From the NCBI RefSeq assembly GCF_016056275.1, contig NZ_JAECZA010000227.1:1-55561 (forward strand): a DNA stretch of 55,561 nt, in the 5' to 3' direction. The notes beneath the pieces were generated by a model. The model saw nothing but the letters and a program-made list of their open reading frames with translations, was not told the DNA's origin and ran no database searches. Position 1 is the stretch's first letter. Every line of letters starts with the position of its first letter. Both the position numbers and the translations under genes were made by a program. This document shows, in pieces, positions 35,061 to 43,355 of the stretch. The stretch comes from Dendronalium phyllosphericum CENA369 (GTDB taxonomy: Bacteria > Cyanobacteriota > Cyanobacteriia > Cyanobacteriales > Nostocaceae).

Positions 35061-35977
35061 TTAATTTTTTTTATTTAATCGAAAATAAATTTTATATTTG
35101 TTGTGTTTTTTTAGCTTAACTTTTTTAATTTTAAATAAATTAGATGTTTTAATTATTTCTAGAATATTGCTAAAGCCATAATTATCAGGTTTGATTTCAG
35201 GATATTCTGTTTTTAACCGTTGTTCGCAAACAGAAAAAGAAATCCATCCGTCTTTATTTGCTATATTTGCCCCAATATCAATTAATGCACGAATTATTTC
35301 AGTGTTTTGCCATAACTGCCTCTTGTCTTTTTGAGAGTTCATTGCAGACAAATCATTACCAGCAGAATGACTTTTGACTATGTACTCAAAATATTCATCA
35401 AGATTATTAGAGAACTCTATGCTCAGAGAACCACCTGCTCTTGTTAATGATTCATTATAAAGAGAGTACAGATTATCTAAATTTTTTTGATATTTTTCTA
35501 CATCATCTATAATTTGAACATTTTCAGACCATATTATATATGCAGCAATTAGTATTGGCTCAAAAATCCTATTTATATCTTTTATTGTTTCTCTATATTG
35601 TTCTAAAAATTTTATTCCTATATCAATTCCTTCTTCTGTATTCAACTTAAAGCCAGGTACTTTCAAAAGATGATGAATTACAGTGTTTCTTTCTTCAACA
35701 AACTTATTGATTAAAAACTCTGCGTCATCATTTAATAAAAATCCTCTTGTCTTAAAATTATTAAAAATATAACCAAGAGTCTTTTTATCTAAAATTTCTT
35801 CTCTGGCTAAAAAATCTTCTTTAGTAATGTCACTAAATATCCGATCGCGCTGATAAGGGATAAATTTACTAAGTTTTTCAGTTTATATTCAATTGTTTGA
35901 CCTTCATAAACAGTTACTCCAAGTAACATAAAGTACTCTTTCTGTTTTTTCAAAAGGCTATCTGATTCTTTGTTCAT
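35061..35977 (-). pseudogene. Frameshifted HEPN-like / OST-HTH (LOTUS) domain gene
   Basis: The ATG at 35977 opens MNKESDSLLKKQKEYFMLLG, but the frame is lost at a five-base A run (T run 35874-35878 on the plus strand). Restoring one A gives a continuous 305-residue protein through SKFIPYQRDRIFSDITKE and beyond; the intact downstream frame covers 35061-35666. The N-terminal half is helical and carries RNTVIH (Arg97, His102), the RNxxxH pattern of HEPN RNases. Residues about 240-290 (DGWISFSVCEQRL, YPEIKPDNYGFSNILEI) match OST-HTH/LOTUS domains, which bind RNA. The gene is much more AT-rich than its neighbours, suggesting transfer. It could be a decayed gene, a slippage-dependent gene or a sequencing error. 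Confidence 0.65.
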
Positions 35978-36136
35978 ATTTTTTTACCCTGATGCTCGAT
36001 TTTGATTCAACGCGCTCACTACTTTTATACATTTGATGAGCAGTGTTGAACTTTACTATCTTAGTTTTCACAGAAAATGAATAAAATTATCAATAATTTT
36101 AAGATAAAGCAGACTGTACCAGTAACTTAATAAAAC

Positions 36137-36943
36137 TTAGCTGCCAGTAGAACAGTAGTATCGCTCTCCTATTTTCCAAAGCTGAAGTGTAACTATCAAA
36201 AAAAGAATACCTGCCATTGGCGAGACGTAACAAAACCACAAAGGCACTGAAAAATTATCTTCTTTTTCTAGTACTGCAAGCAAAGGAAAATAGCTGACGC
36301 AGCCAAGCGGAATCAAGAAAGTAAAAAATCGCTGGAACCATTTACTATAAATTGAAAGCGGATACTGAGCCGTTTCGACTCCTCCATAGGTGAGGATGTT
36401 CATAATCTCTAAAGATTCAATAGTCCAAAATGTCAGGGTTGCTTGCACAATGACGATGCCAACAAAGAGTGCAATTCCGCCAATAAATGAAGTAGCCAAA
36501 AGCCACAATGTTTTAAAACTAAAAGGAATGTGCAGAGTTGAAAGCGACCATCCCATAACAACAATTCCCTGAGAAAATCGTCCTATTCGTTTTAATGTAA
36601 ATTCTGTACCTAGAAGCTGAAGTACTGTAGTGCGCGGACGGAGAAGTAAACGGTCGAAGTTACCACTCTTAATGAGAGTTGCAAATGAATCAAATCCTCT
36701 ACAAAGAGCATCAGCACAAGCAAAGGAAATATTAATCGTTCCATAAAACAGAGCAACTTCAGCCAAAGTCCACGTACCAATATTATTAAAACGACTAAAA
36801 AGCGCCCAGATTCCAAAAAATTCAACAACAGTTCCTAGAAGATGCCCTACAAGTTGAAGTAAGAAGGACACTTGATATTGCATTTGCGATCTGAAAGATA
36901 CAGAAATATATCGGAAGTAAAGCAAAAAAGCATTCACAGCCAA
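36137..36943 (-). CDS. ABC-2-type transporter permease (COG3694-like)
   Basis: 268 residues, about six transmembrane helices, with a FFGIWALFSRFNNIGTWTLAEVALFYG segment and DALCRGFDSFATLIKSGNFDRLLLRP, the typical loop of this permease group. It is last in a three-gene exporter operon with the second permease (62 bp upstream across a short repeat) and the ATPase. The substrate of such COG4586/4587/3694 exporters is unknown. No periplasmic binding protein, so it is an exporter by type. Confidence 0.87.
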   Translation of the reverse strand: MAVNAFLLYFRYISVSFRSQMQYQVSFLLQLVGHLLGTVVEFFGIWALFSRFNNIGTWTLAEVALFYGTINISFACADALCRGFDSFATLIKSGNFDRLLLRPRTTVLQLLGTEFTLKRIGRFSQGIVVMGWSLSTLHIPFSFKTLWLLATSFIGGIALFVGIVIVQATLTFWTIESLEIMNILTYGGVETAQYPLSIYSKWFQRFFTFLIPLGCVSYFPLLAVLEKEDNFSVPLWFCYVSPMAGILFLIVTLQLWKIGERYYCSTGS

Positions 36944-36951
36944 CCCTTGAG

Positions 36952-36999
36952 TAATTAAAAATTAAAAATTAAAAATTACGAATTACGAATTACGAATTA
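36952..36999. repeat. Short tandem repeats between the permease genes
   Basis: AATTAAAA (three and a half units of TTAAAAA-like 8-mers) is followed by three copies of the heptamer ATTACGA. Such short tandem repeats are typical between genes of heterocystous cyanobacteria. They fill the only spacer in the ABC operon. Confidence 0.75.
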
Positions 37000-37004
37000 T
37001 TCCT

Positions 37005-37823
37005 TTATCCTCCTTGAATTACCAGCTTTCTGATGCCACGTTTCACAAGAACACGCCCAAGGATAATAATGACAACTATCCAGAAAGTTTGATGCAGCAA
37101 TACATTAAATAGCGCATTTGGCAACAAATTACCACTAAAAAGACGAAAAGGTCGATCGAGAAGTCCTGAGAAAGGAAGTGCATTGAGAACAGGCTTAATC
37201 CATTCCGGAAAAAGTGGCAGAGGAACAATCATTCCAGAGAAGATGATGATAAAAGTCGGGAGGATAGTATTAATTCCTTCTCCAGAGATTGTCCACATCA
37301 TTGATACAGTCAAAAGCATAGTCAATGCAGACGAAAGTAGAATTGCACCGATAAAGGAAACAATAAAGGCAATAAGAGAAGCAAACGAAGGTGGAAAAGC
37401 AAGCGATCGCTCAGAAAATCCTAACAGGGGTAAAATAAAAATTGCTACACTAAGAAGCGGAACGGCACGTAGGAGCAGAGGTGCTGTGCGAAGCGCCAAA
37501 GCACGAGTAAACCAAAAATTATAAAGGTCAGTGGGTCGCAGCAGATCGTATCCTACCGCACCGGAGCGTATTAGTTCTTGAATTTCTCGATCGCCCGACC
37601 AAGGAACAATTACCATCAAAAATGCTTGTCCAAGCCATACATATCCTACAGCCTCTTGAAGAGTCATCGGTTGAGCGGAGGTTGCATGAGTAAAGAATGC
37701 TTCAAGAACCATTACTTTCACAAATCCCCAAAAAAGTTGAGTTGCTACCCCTGCTAAAGCAGCAGTCCGATATTGCAAAAGCAGTGCAAATCTAGCAACA
37801 AACAGCGACCAATATGCTGTCAT
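37005..37823 (-). CDS. ABC-2-type transporter permease (COG4587-like)
   Basis: 272 residues with six predicted membrane segments; QYRTAALAGVATQLFWGFVKVM near the N terminus and IQELIRSGAVGYDLLRPTDLYNFWF after helix 2 or 3 match the partner permease type of the COG4586 ATPase. Its ATG overlaps the ATPase stop by 4 bp. Together with the permease at 36137 it would form the membrane heterodimer. Conserved polar residues are few, as usual for this family. Confidence 0.87.
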   Translation of the reverse strand: MTAYWSLFVARFALLLQYRTAALAGVATQLFWGFVKVMVLEAFFTHATSAQPMTLQEAVGYVWLGQAFLMVIVPWSGDREIQELIRSGAVGYDLLRPTDLYNFWFTRALALRTAPLLLRAVPLLSVAIFILPLLGFSERSLAFPPSFASLIAFIVSFIGAILLSSALTMLLTVSMMWTISGEGINTILPTFIIIFSGMIVPLPLFPEWIKPVLNALPFSGLLDRPFRLFSGNLLPNALFNVLLHQTFWIVVIIILGRVLVKRGIRKLVIQGG

Positions 37824-38812
37824 CTGAAAGTCCCTCCAGAATTGGCGTAAAGTTCGGCAACTATCTCCTCAATCGGTGGATTTTCCACAAATAGATCCTC
37901 TACTTCGTGTTTTGCAGTAACTTGGCTAATCAGAGATGCAGCAGAAAGCTTTGTGGGATCGAAAGCCAGAGTTACGGTGCGACCTTCTTTAGAGATGATA
38001 TTGACTCCTTCTTCCTCAAACAAAAAATCATCTTTCGCCAAATCGATTCTTAAATACCGCCGCGAGGAAACTTGAGAACGCAGCTTTGCCAGAGTTCCAT
38101 CACAAAGAATTTCACCACCACCAATAATAATGATGCGATCGCACAATGCCTCGATATCATCCATATCATGGGTTGTCAAAATGGTAGTTACTTGATGCGT
38201 TTTATTCAGCGCTTTGATAAATTTTCTGACCGCAAGCTTTGAAACTGCATCAAGCCCAATCGTAGGTTCGTCGAGAAATAGAATCTCAGGTCTGTGCAGC
38301 ATTGCGGCTGCAAAGTCACATCGCATCCTTTGACCAAGGCTTAACTGTCTCACAGGAGTAGAGAGAAAGCTGGAAAGGTCGAGCAAATCAATCATTTCTT
38401 GGCGCGTCTTTTGATATTCTGAATGGGGAACGCGATAAATATCTCGTAGCAAATCGAAAGACTCAATTACTGGCAGATCCCACCATAGTTGCGTTCTTTG
38501 ACCAAACACTACTCCAATTCGACCAACATGCCGGATTCTATCTTTCCAAGGAGTTTGTCCGCCGATTATACATTTTCCACTCGAAGGTACTAAGATACCG
38601 CTTAAAATCTTAATGGTAGTCGATTTACCCGCTCCATTTGGGCCGATGTATCCTACCAATTCTCCCCGCTCCAGCGAGAACGAAACTCCTTTCAACGCCT
38701 GAACTTCTATAGTTTTTCGCTGCACAAGCCCTCGGATTGAACCGAAAAGCCCAGAGGAGCGTTCAGATATAAAAAAAGTCTTCTTGAGGTCTTCGACAAG
38801 TATGTGAGACAT
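37820..38812 (-). CDS. ABC transporter ATP-binding protein (COG4586-like)
   Basis: 330 residues. Walker A GPNGAGKST, Q-loop VFGQRTQLWWDL, signature LSLGQRMRCDFAAA, Walker B EILFLDEPTIGLD and switch His in TTHDMDD are all present. The signature reads LSLGQ rather than LSGGQ, common for this subgroup. A C-terminal extension (about 245-330) carries a fold typical of ABC-2 exporter ATPases. It leads the exporter operon; the spacer upstream (38813-39747) is full of repeats, so the promoter probably sits within 100 bp of the start. Confidence 0.9.
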   Translation of the reverse strand: MSHILVEDLKKTFFISERSSGLFGSIRGLVQRKTIEVQALKGVSFSLERGELVGYIGPNGAGKSTTIKILSGILVPSSGKCIIGGQTPWKDRIRHVGRIGVVFGQRTQLWWDLPVIESFDLLRDIYRVPHSEYQKTRQEMIDLLDLSSFLSTPVRQLSLGQRMRCDFAAAMLHRPEILFLDEPTIGLDAVSKLAVRKFIKALNKTHQVTTILTTHDMDDIEALCDRIIIIGGGEILCDGTLAKLRSQVSSRRYLRIDLAKDDFLFEEEGVNIISKEGRTVTLAFDPTKLSAASLISQVTAKHEVEDLFVENPPIEEIVAELYANSGGTFR

Positions 38813-38930
38813 ATTATGATACTAATTCGTAAAGGGAATTAGGACTACGCAGTGATGCGAAAAACCAAGGGTTTCGACAAAGGTGTAGCGGTATAAGGCT
38901 GTGAGAATTGAGCAAGACCCGTACGCCCTT

Positions 38931-38975
38931 ACACCCAGTCCTAGTAAGAATTTCATCTAAACTTAGTGCCATTTA
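38931..38975. repeat. Repeat end with a 21-bp inverted partner
   Basis: The 21 bases at 38949-38969 (AATTTCATCTAAACTTAGTG then C) are found exactly inverted at 39201-39221, the left end of the MITE-like copy B. The left flank CTTACACCCAGTCCTAGTAAG resembles 12023-12068. Confidence 0.75.
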
Positions 38976-39200
38976 CCTCTGATGTTGTCTGCCCAAGCGC
39001 AAGGAATTGGGGGATTCTCTATGCTCACTTCTTGCACCAAGAAAAATTGATGGAATTTTGTTACTCAGTAAAATAGCAAAAACCTTGATTTAGCTATAAA
39101 AAACGATAAAAATGAGGTAGTTTTATTGCGTGTATTTTTACTTTACCTGGGGTTGTACGTAGAGGTGCAAGATATGAGTATGAGGATTTAGAGGGGAATA

Positions 39201-39380
39201 GCACTAAGTTTAGATGAAATTTCGCTTTTGGCAGGGTGTAGGGGGTGGCGCAACGGGTGTAGTGTTTAAGAAAATTGAATTTGGATTGCGCCCAAGAATT
39301 CAACATCTTCTTAATTCCCTACACCCTACACCCCACACCCTCCAAGCCAACCATATCAAGGGTTTGCGCTTAACTTAGTG
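39201..39380. repeat. MITE-like dispersed repeat, copy B
   Basis: About 180 bp with inverted ends CACTAAGTTTAG (39202-39213) and CTTAACTTAGTG (39369-39380), 11 of 12 pairing. The interior has GGGTGTAGGGGG and, inverted, CCCTACACCCTACACCCC, so the whole element can fold. Copy A is at 9399-9551, a right-end fragment at 14205-14255. No open frame of transposase type is present, so it would be mobilised in trans. Confidence 0.75.
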
Positions 39381-39442
39381 GCATTCACATCAGAAGTAAA
39401 TAGTGGGTATCCGAAAAGTATTGCTACCAGCCTGACTACCAC

Positions 39443-39495
39443 GAAAGTAGGAAAAGTAAGAAAAGTAGGAAAAGTAAGAAAAGTAGGAAAAGTAA
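39443..39495. repeat. 18-bp tandem repeat, three units
   Basis: Three consecutive units of GAAAAGTAGGAAAAGTAA, the first lacking one A. It lies in the 367-bp stretch between copy B and the HTH-AAA gene. The rest of 38813-39747 is non-coding repeat or AT-rich DNA. Confidence 0.85.
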
Positions 39496-39747
39496 CTGTA
39501 ATTATAAAAAAAATACGTAACTTTACTGATAAAGCCTTGCTCGATCAATCAAATACATGTATCTTAAAATGTAGGTTTCAAAAATACGCTATTGAAAAAT
39601 AATTTCAGCACTATGAAAAAGTATTAGCTGGCTGAATTGACATCAGACAACAATAATGTTCCATATTTTAGTCATCCTTAGCTACAAGGATAGCTGCAAA
39701 AATGGAAAGAAAAAGCTTTTCTCAGCGTACATTATATAGTTAGCGAT

Positions 39748-41166
39748 ATGAAATCACCTAAAATCAGACGAAAACGGGGAGTTTTGTTGACATCTGCTGG
39801 TGTAAAGCGTTTACAAGCAGCAATCCGAGCGGTGGAGGTAATTCAGAACAATGGCGATCGCTTCACATTGGAAGAATTAAGCACTCGTGTGAAGGTATGT
39901 ACAAAAACCTTGAGTCGGCTATGGTCTTTGAATGCAAGTGTGGATCAGCGAACGCTCAAACTATGCTTTAACACCTTTGACCTGGAATTATCCACAGAAG
40001 ATTACACCATTGATAGAGAATCGGATTTTGATGAAACCACTGAAGCTTTGTTGCCAACTTTGGACAGAAAAAATATATATTCTTGGCCATCAATAATCAA
40101 AGGCTCTTTGGCTGAGGAACAGTATGAGAATTTTGAGTATTGTTGGTCATATCCAGATGGTCCTGTTCCTCTTGATTCTCCGCTGTATATCGAACGTCCT
40201 GCTGTTGAGAAACTTGCCTATCGAGAAATAACTCAACCTGGTTGCGTGATTCGGATTAACGCTCCCAGAGAAATGGGGAAAAGTTCTCTAGTGCTGCGGT
40301 TATTAGCTTTTGCTCGGCAACAGGAGTATTACACGGTAAAACTAGATTGCGACCAAATGGATGCACTCTGCTTTAGCAATTTAGACCACTTCTTCCGTTG
40401 TTTTTGCTGGCGAGTAGCAACAGAATTAGGTATCGACCCCCAACTAGATACTTACTGGGATGAGGAAATTGGCAGTAAGTTAAGTTGTAGTTTCTATTTA
40501 AAAAATTACTTGTTGCGGCAAATCAAACGTCCAATAGTTATTGTATTAGAACGAGTTGGCCGCTTTTTTGAATATCCGCAAATAGCTCAAGAGTTTTTTC
40601 CTTTGTTGCGCTCGTGGTATGAGGAAGCACGTCAAGATGTTAACTGGCAGAAACTGAGACTAGTAGTGGTTTACTCTACAGAAGTCTGTGTCTCCTTAGA
40701 TATCAACCAATCCCCGTTCAACATTGGATTACCATTGCGTCTGAGCGAGTTTACTCAAGAACAGGTAGAAGAATTAGCCAATCGGCACGGGCTAAAATGG
40801 AATTCTGGTAAACAGGCCCAGCAGCTCATATCTCTTGTAGGTGGACATCCAGCACTGATTCGGATTGGTTTATATTATCTAGCCTGTCAAGGTATGACTC
40901 TAGAAGCATTAGTACAAGAGGCTATGGCTAATGGTGGCATTTACCGCAATCATTTATGGCGACACTGGGAAAAACTGCAAAAAAACCCCAGTATGGCAAG
41001 GGCATATACTGAACTTTTGATAACAAAGCAAAGTAGTTGTCTGAATCCGATTGAGACTTCTAAACTTGACAGCTTGGGATTAATTCGCTTTGAGGGCGAT
41101 CGCATCTTACCGCGTTGCCAACTCTACCACGCTTATTTTGTGAAACAACTATCGGCAATTGTTTAA
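39748..41166 (+). CDS. HTH and AAA-like ATPase domain protein
   Basis: 472 residues. The N-terminal 90 residues (TSAGVKRLQAAIRAVEVIQ, FTLEELSTRVKVCTKTLSRLW) look like the HTH-type N-terminal domain common to cyanobacterial signal and defence ATPases of the vWA-MoxR-associated type. After a linker comes an AAA-like (AAA_35) module: SPLYIERPAVEKLAYREI, a P-loop RINAPREMGKSSLVLRL, VVLERVGRFFE as a Walker B equivalent, FNIGLPLRLSEFTQEQV and LVGGHPALIRIGLYYLA as sensor-2-like. GKSS replaces the canonical GxxGxGKS/T core with PREMGKSS, typical for the group. Start at ATG 39748. Acts probably as a STAND-like signalling switch (inference); no effector domain is present. Confidence 0.82.
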   Translation: MKSPKIRRKRGVLLTSAGVKRLQAAIRAVEVIQNNGDRFTLEELSTRVKVCTKTLSRLWSLNASVDQRTLKLCFNTFDLELSTEDYTIDRESDFDETTEALLPTLDRKNIYSWPSIIKGSLAEEQYENFEYCWSYPDGPVPLDSPLYIERPAVEKLAYREITQPGCVIRINAPREMGKSSLVLRLLAFARQQEYYTVKLDCDQMDALCFSNLDHFFRCFCWRVATELGIDPQLDTYWDEEIGSKLSCSFYLKNYLLRQIKRPIVIVLERVGRFFEYPQIAQEFFPLLRSWYEEARQDVNWQKLRLVVVYSTEVCVSLDINQSPFNIGLPLRLSEFTQEQVEELANRHGLKWNSGKQAQQLISLVGGHPALIRIGLYYLACQGMTLEALVQEAMANGGIYRNHLWRHWEKLQKNPSMARAYTELLITKQSSCLNPIETSKLDSLGLIRFEGDRILPRCQLYHAYFVKQLSAIV

Positions 41167-41232
41167 CAAGATAGGAGAGCGTGTTTTAAAACTATAACCA
41201 AAGAAAGATATCAGCTAGAGCCTATATTGTTT

Positions 41233-41249
41233 AGTAGTACGATACTACT
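41233..41249. promoter_or_regulatory. Palindrome upstream of rca
   Basis: AGTAGTACGATACTACT is an inverted repeat (AGTAGT/ACTACT, five-base loop) about 110 bp before the activase start. It might be an operator or hairpin; no regulator is identified. Confidence 0.3.
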
Positions 41250-41359
41250 TTCGCCAAAAAATGCAATGCCAGAATCACAAGCAAGGAATAAGCGATCGCT
41301 GTCCCCAGAAAAAATTAACATTAACTTTAGAAGTGCTAACTATTAATTAAGACAGGCTC

Positions 41360-42616
41360 ATGGGTTATTACATCGCTCCCCGCTTTTTGGACAAACTTGC
41401 CGTCCACATCACTAAAAACTTTCTAAATCTACCTGGTGTGCGAGTTCCCTTGATTTTAGGCATTCACGGACGAAAAGGTGAGGGTAAATCTTTCCAATGT
41501 GAGTTAGTCTTCGAGAAAATGGGTATCGAAGTGACCTTAATATCTGGTGGGGAATTAGAAAGTCCAGATGCAGGAGATCCAGCACGTTTGATTCGTCTGC
41601 GCTATCGGGAAACCGCAGAATTAATCAAAGTGCGCGGTAAAATGTGCGTGCTGATGATTAATGATTTAGACGCGGGTGCTGGACGCTTTGACGAAGGCAC
41701 TCAATATACAGTCAATACCCAGTTGGTGAATGCCACACTGATGAATATTGCGGATAATCCTACAGATGTGCAGTTGCCTGGAAGCTATGATTCTACGCCT
41801 TTACATCGCGTCCCGATTATTGTCACAGGCAATGATTTTTCCACCCTCTATGCACCATTAATTCGCGATGGACGCATGGAAAAATTCTACTGGGAACCAA
41901 ACCGAGATGACAAAGTAGGAATTGTCAACGGGATTTTTGTAGAAGACGGACTTTCGCAGCAGGAAATAGAACAGTTAGTTGATACTTTTGCCAATCAGTC
42001 TGTAGACTTTTTTAGCGCTTTGCGCTCCCGAATTTATGACGAACAAATTCGTAAGTTTATCCATCAAATAGGTTTTGAGCGAGTTTCCTTGCGTGTAGTG
42101 AACAGCACAGAAGGGCCACCAGAATTTAAAAAACCGAATTTTAGTTTATCTCACTTAATTGAGTCTGGTAAATTAATGGTAGCCGAACAAAAACGAGTGG
42201 AAACTTCCCAGTTAGTCGATCAATATAATCGACTCAATCGAGGCAGAAATTATCAATCTGCACCTCCCCCTGTTCCCCCTGCTGAAAAACTTAGTAGTCA
42301 GCCTTCAACCAATGGATCTCACAAACAAGAAGCATCAAATTTGCATGTCACCTTAGAGACACAAGAACAGATCCGGCAGATTTTGTCTCAAGGTTATAAA
42401 ATTAGTATTGAACATGTAGATGAACGACGTTTCCGTACAGGTTCTTGGCAAAGCTGTGTTAACAGCCACATTGATGCAGAGTCAGATGCAATATCAAATT
42501 TGGAATCATCTCTAGCAGAATATAGCAATGAATATGTGCGGTTAGTAGCGATAGATCCGAAGGCAAAGCGGCGGGTTGTAGAAACGATTATTCAACGTCC
42601 GAATAGGACAAATTAA
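41360..42616 (+). CDS. rca: Rubisco activase with C-terminal Rubisco-small-subunit-like domain
   Basis: 418 residues. AAA+ core about 1-300: N-terminal YYIAPRFLDKLAVHITKN, Walker A GRKGEGKS (37-44), Walker B VLMINDLDAG, sensor region IIVTGNDFSTLYAPLIRDGRMEKFYW, and the long C-terminal AAA+ helices FSLSHLIESGKLMVAEQ. A Pro/Ser/Asn-rich linker (about 285-325) joins a Rubisco small-subunit-like (SSUL) domain (about 328-412; LETQEQIRQILSQGYKISIEHVDERRF, FRTGSWQSC, YVRLVAIDPKAKRRVVETIIQRP), like the repeats of CcmM. Such cyanobacterial activases are recruited to Rubisco in carboxysomes. It removes inhibitory sugar phosphates. No rbcLXS genes are in the window. Confidence 0.92.
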   Translation: MGYYIAPRFLDKLAVHITKNFLNLPGVRVPLILGIHGRKGEGKSFQCELVFEKMGIEVTLISGGELESPDAGDPARLIRLRYRETAELIKVRGKMCVLMINDLDAGAGRFDEGTQYTVNTQLVNATLMNIADNPTDVQLPGSYDSTPLHRVPIIVTGNDFSTLYAPLIRDGRMEKFYWEPNRDDKVGIVNGIFVEDGLSQQEIEQLVDTFANQSVDFFSALRSRIYDEQIRKFIHQIGFERVSLRVVNSTEGPPEFKKPNFSLSHLIESGKLMVAEQKRVETSQLVDQYNRLNRGRNYQSAPPPVPPAEKLSSQPSTNGSHKQEASNLHVTLETQEQIRQILSQGYKISIEHVDERRFRTGSWQSCVNSHIDAESDAISNLESSLAEYSNEYVRLVAIDPKAKRRVVETIIQRPNRTN

Positions 42617-42700
42617 GAGTTGAGAGACACAGCAGAATTAAGGAGGTAGTGCAGTCAACCTTTCAGGGTAATTCAAAATTTAAAATTTAAAATTGAATAC

Positions 42701-42722
42701 CCCCACGGATGAATCCGTGGGG
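42701..42722. repeat. Perfect 10-bp-stem hairpin after rca (terminator or IS end)
   Basis: CCCCACGGAT-GA-ATCCGTGGGG followed by CTTGCATTCTTTTGTTTTTATT. The shape and the AATACCCCCACGG start resemble the hairpin ends of IS200/IS605-type elements and their derived MITEs. It may also end rca transcription. Confidence 0.7.
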
Positions 42723-42789
42723 CTTGCATTCTTTTGTTTTTATTCAGGAATTACGGATATTAATAATCAGCGATATAAGGCATTGTAAT

Positions 42790-43230
42790 TTATAACGGAT
42801 ATTTATTAGGTACTGAATAAGTTTTGATTTTTCTGCCATCCATTAAATGTTCTTCATCTTTTATGAGAAAGTTACAACTATCAATTTCAATGACTTTATA
42901 CTTTTCTGAGGCAAACACAGAACCTAAAGTAGCGATCGCATCTGCAATAGAAATTTTAGGTAATAATGGTATATCTAAATTCAAAAGTGATTTTGGCATT
43001 GTTTTAAGTTTTAAATACAATGTTTTGTCACTTACGTACCATACGCCAGTAAATTTATTACCTGTCAGAACTTCCCTAGGTTTCGAGAACAGGAATGTTT
43101 GGATTTTTGTTTGTTCGTAGGTCATATCATCTTTAAAGAAAATAGTAATTTTTTCCCAAGACCTATCAAAACGCCATTTGCCAAAAAGTAAAATTTCTAT
43201 ATCTATATCAGATAAATTACTACTACTCAT
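42790..43230 (-). CDS. Hypothetical protein with lipocalin-like features
   Basis: 146 residues. FGKWRFDRSWEKITIFFKDDMTYEQ and KFTGVWYVSDKTLYLKLK are typical of beta-barrel lipocalin-like families with a GxW motif. No signal peptide. The family match is loose, function unknown. On the minus strand between rca and the coiled-coil GUN4 gene; AT-rich. Confidence 0.55.
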   Translation of the reverse strand: MSSSNLSDIDIEILLFGKWRFDRSWEKITIFFKDDMTYEQTKIQTFLFSKPREVLTGNKFTGVWYVSDKTLYLKLKTMPKSLLNLDIPLLPKISIADAIATLGSVFASEKYKVIEIDSCNFLIKDEEHLMDGRKIKTYSVPNKYPL

Positions 43231-43355
43231 ATAAGACTCCTATGTAATTTTTGCGAAGCTAGGTAGATTTTTATTCGCTGTTCCCCGTTTTCTGACTTTA
43301 CGAGCGATCGAAAATTAAATCGATTGCTATATCTATTCTCAAATTAGCTTTGGCT

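Noticed and set aside
39378-39602. 74-codon plus-strand frame with KVGKVRKVGKVRKVGKV
   Set aside because: Its repeat comes from the 18-bp tandem DNA repeat and its start lies inside the MITE end; no ribosome site and low-complexity content.
41360-42616. CbbX as an alternative name for the AAA+ gene
   Set aside because: The C-terminal small-subunit-like domain and the Rca-type N terminus fit green-type Rubisco activase, not CbbX.
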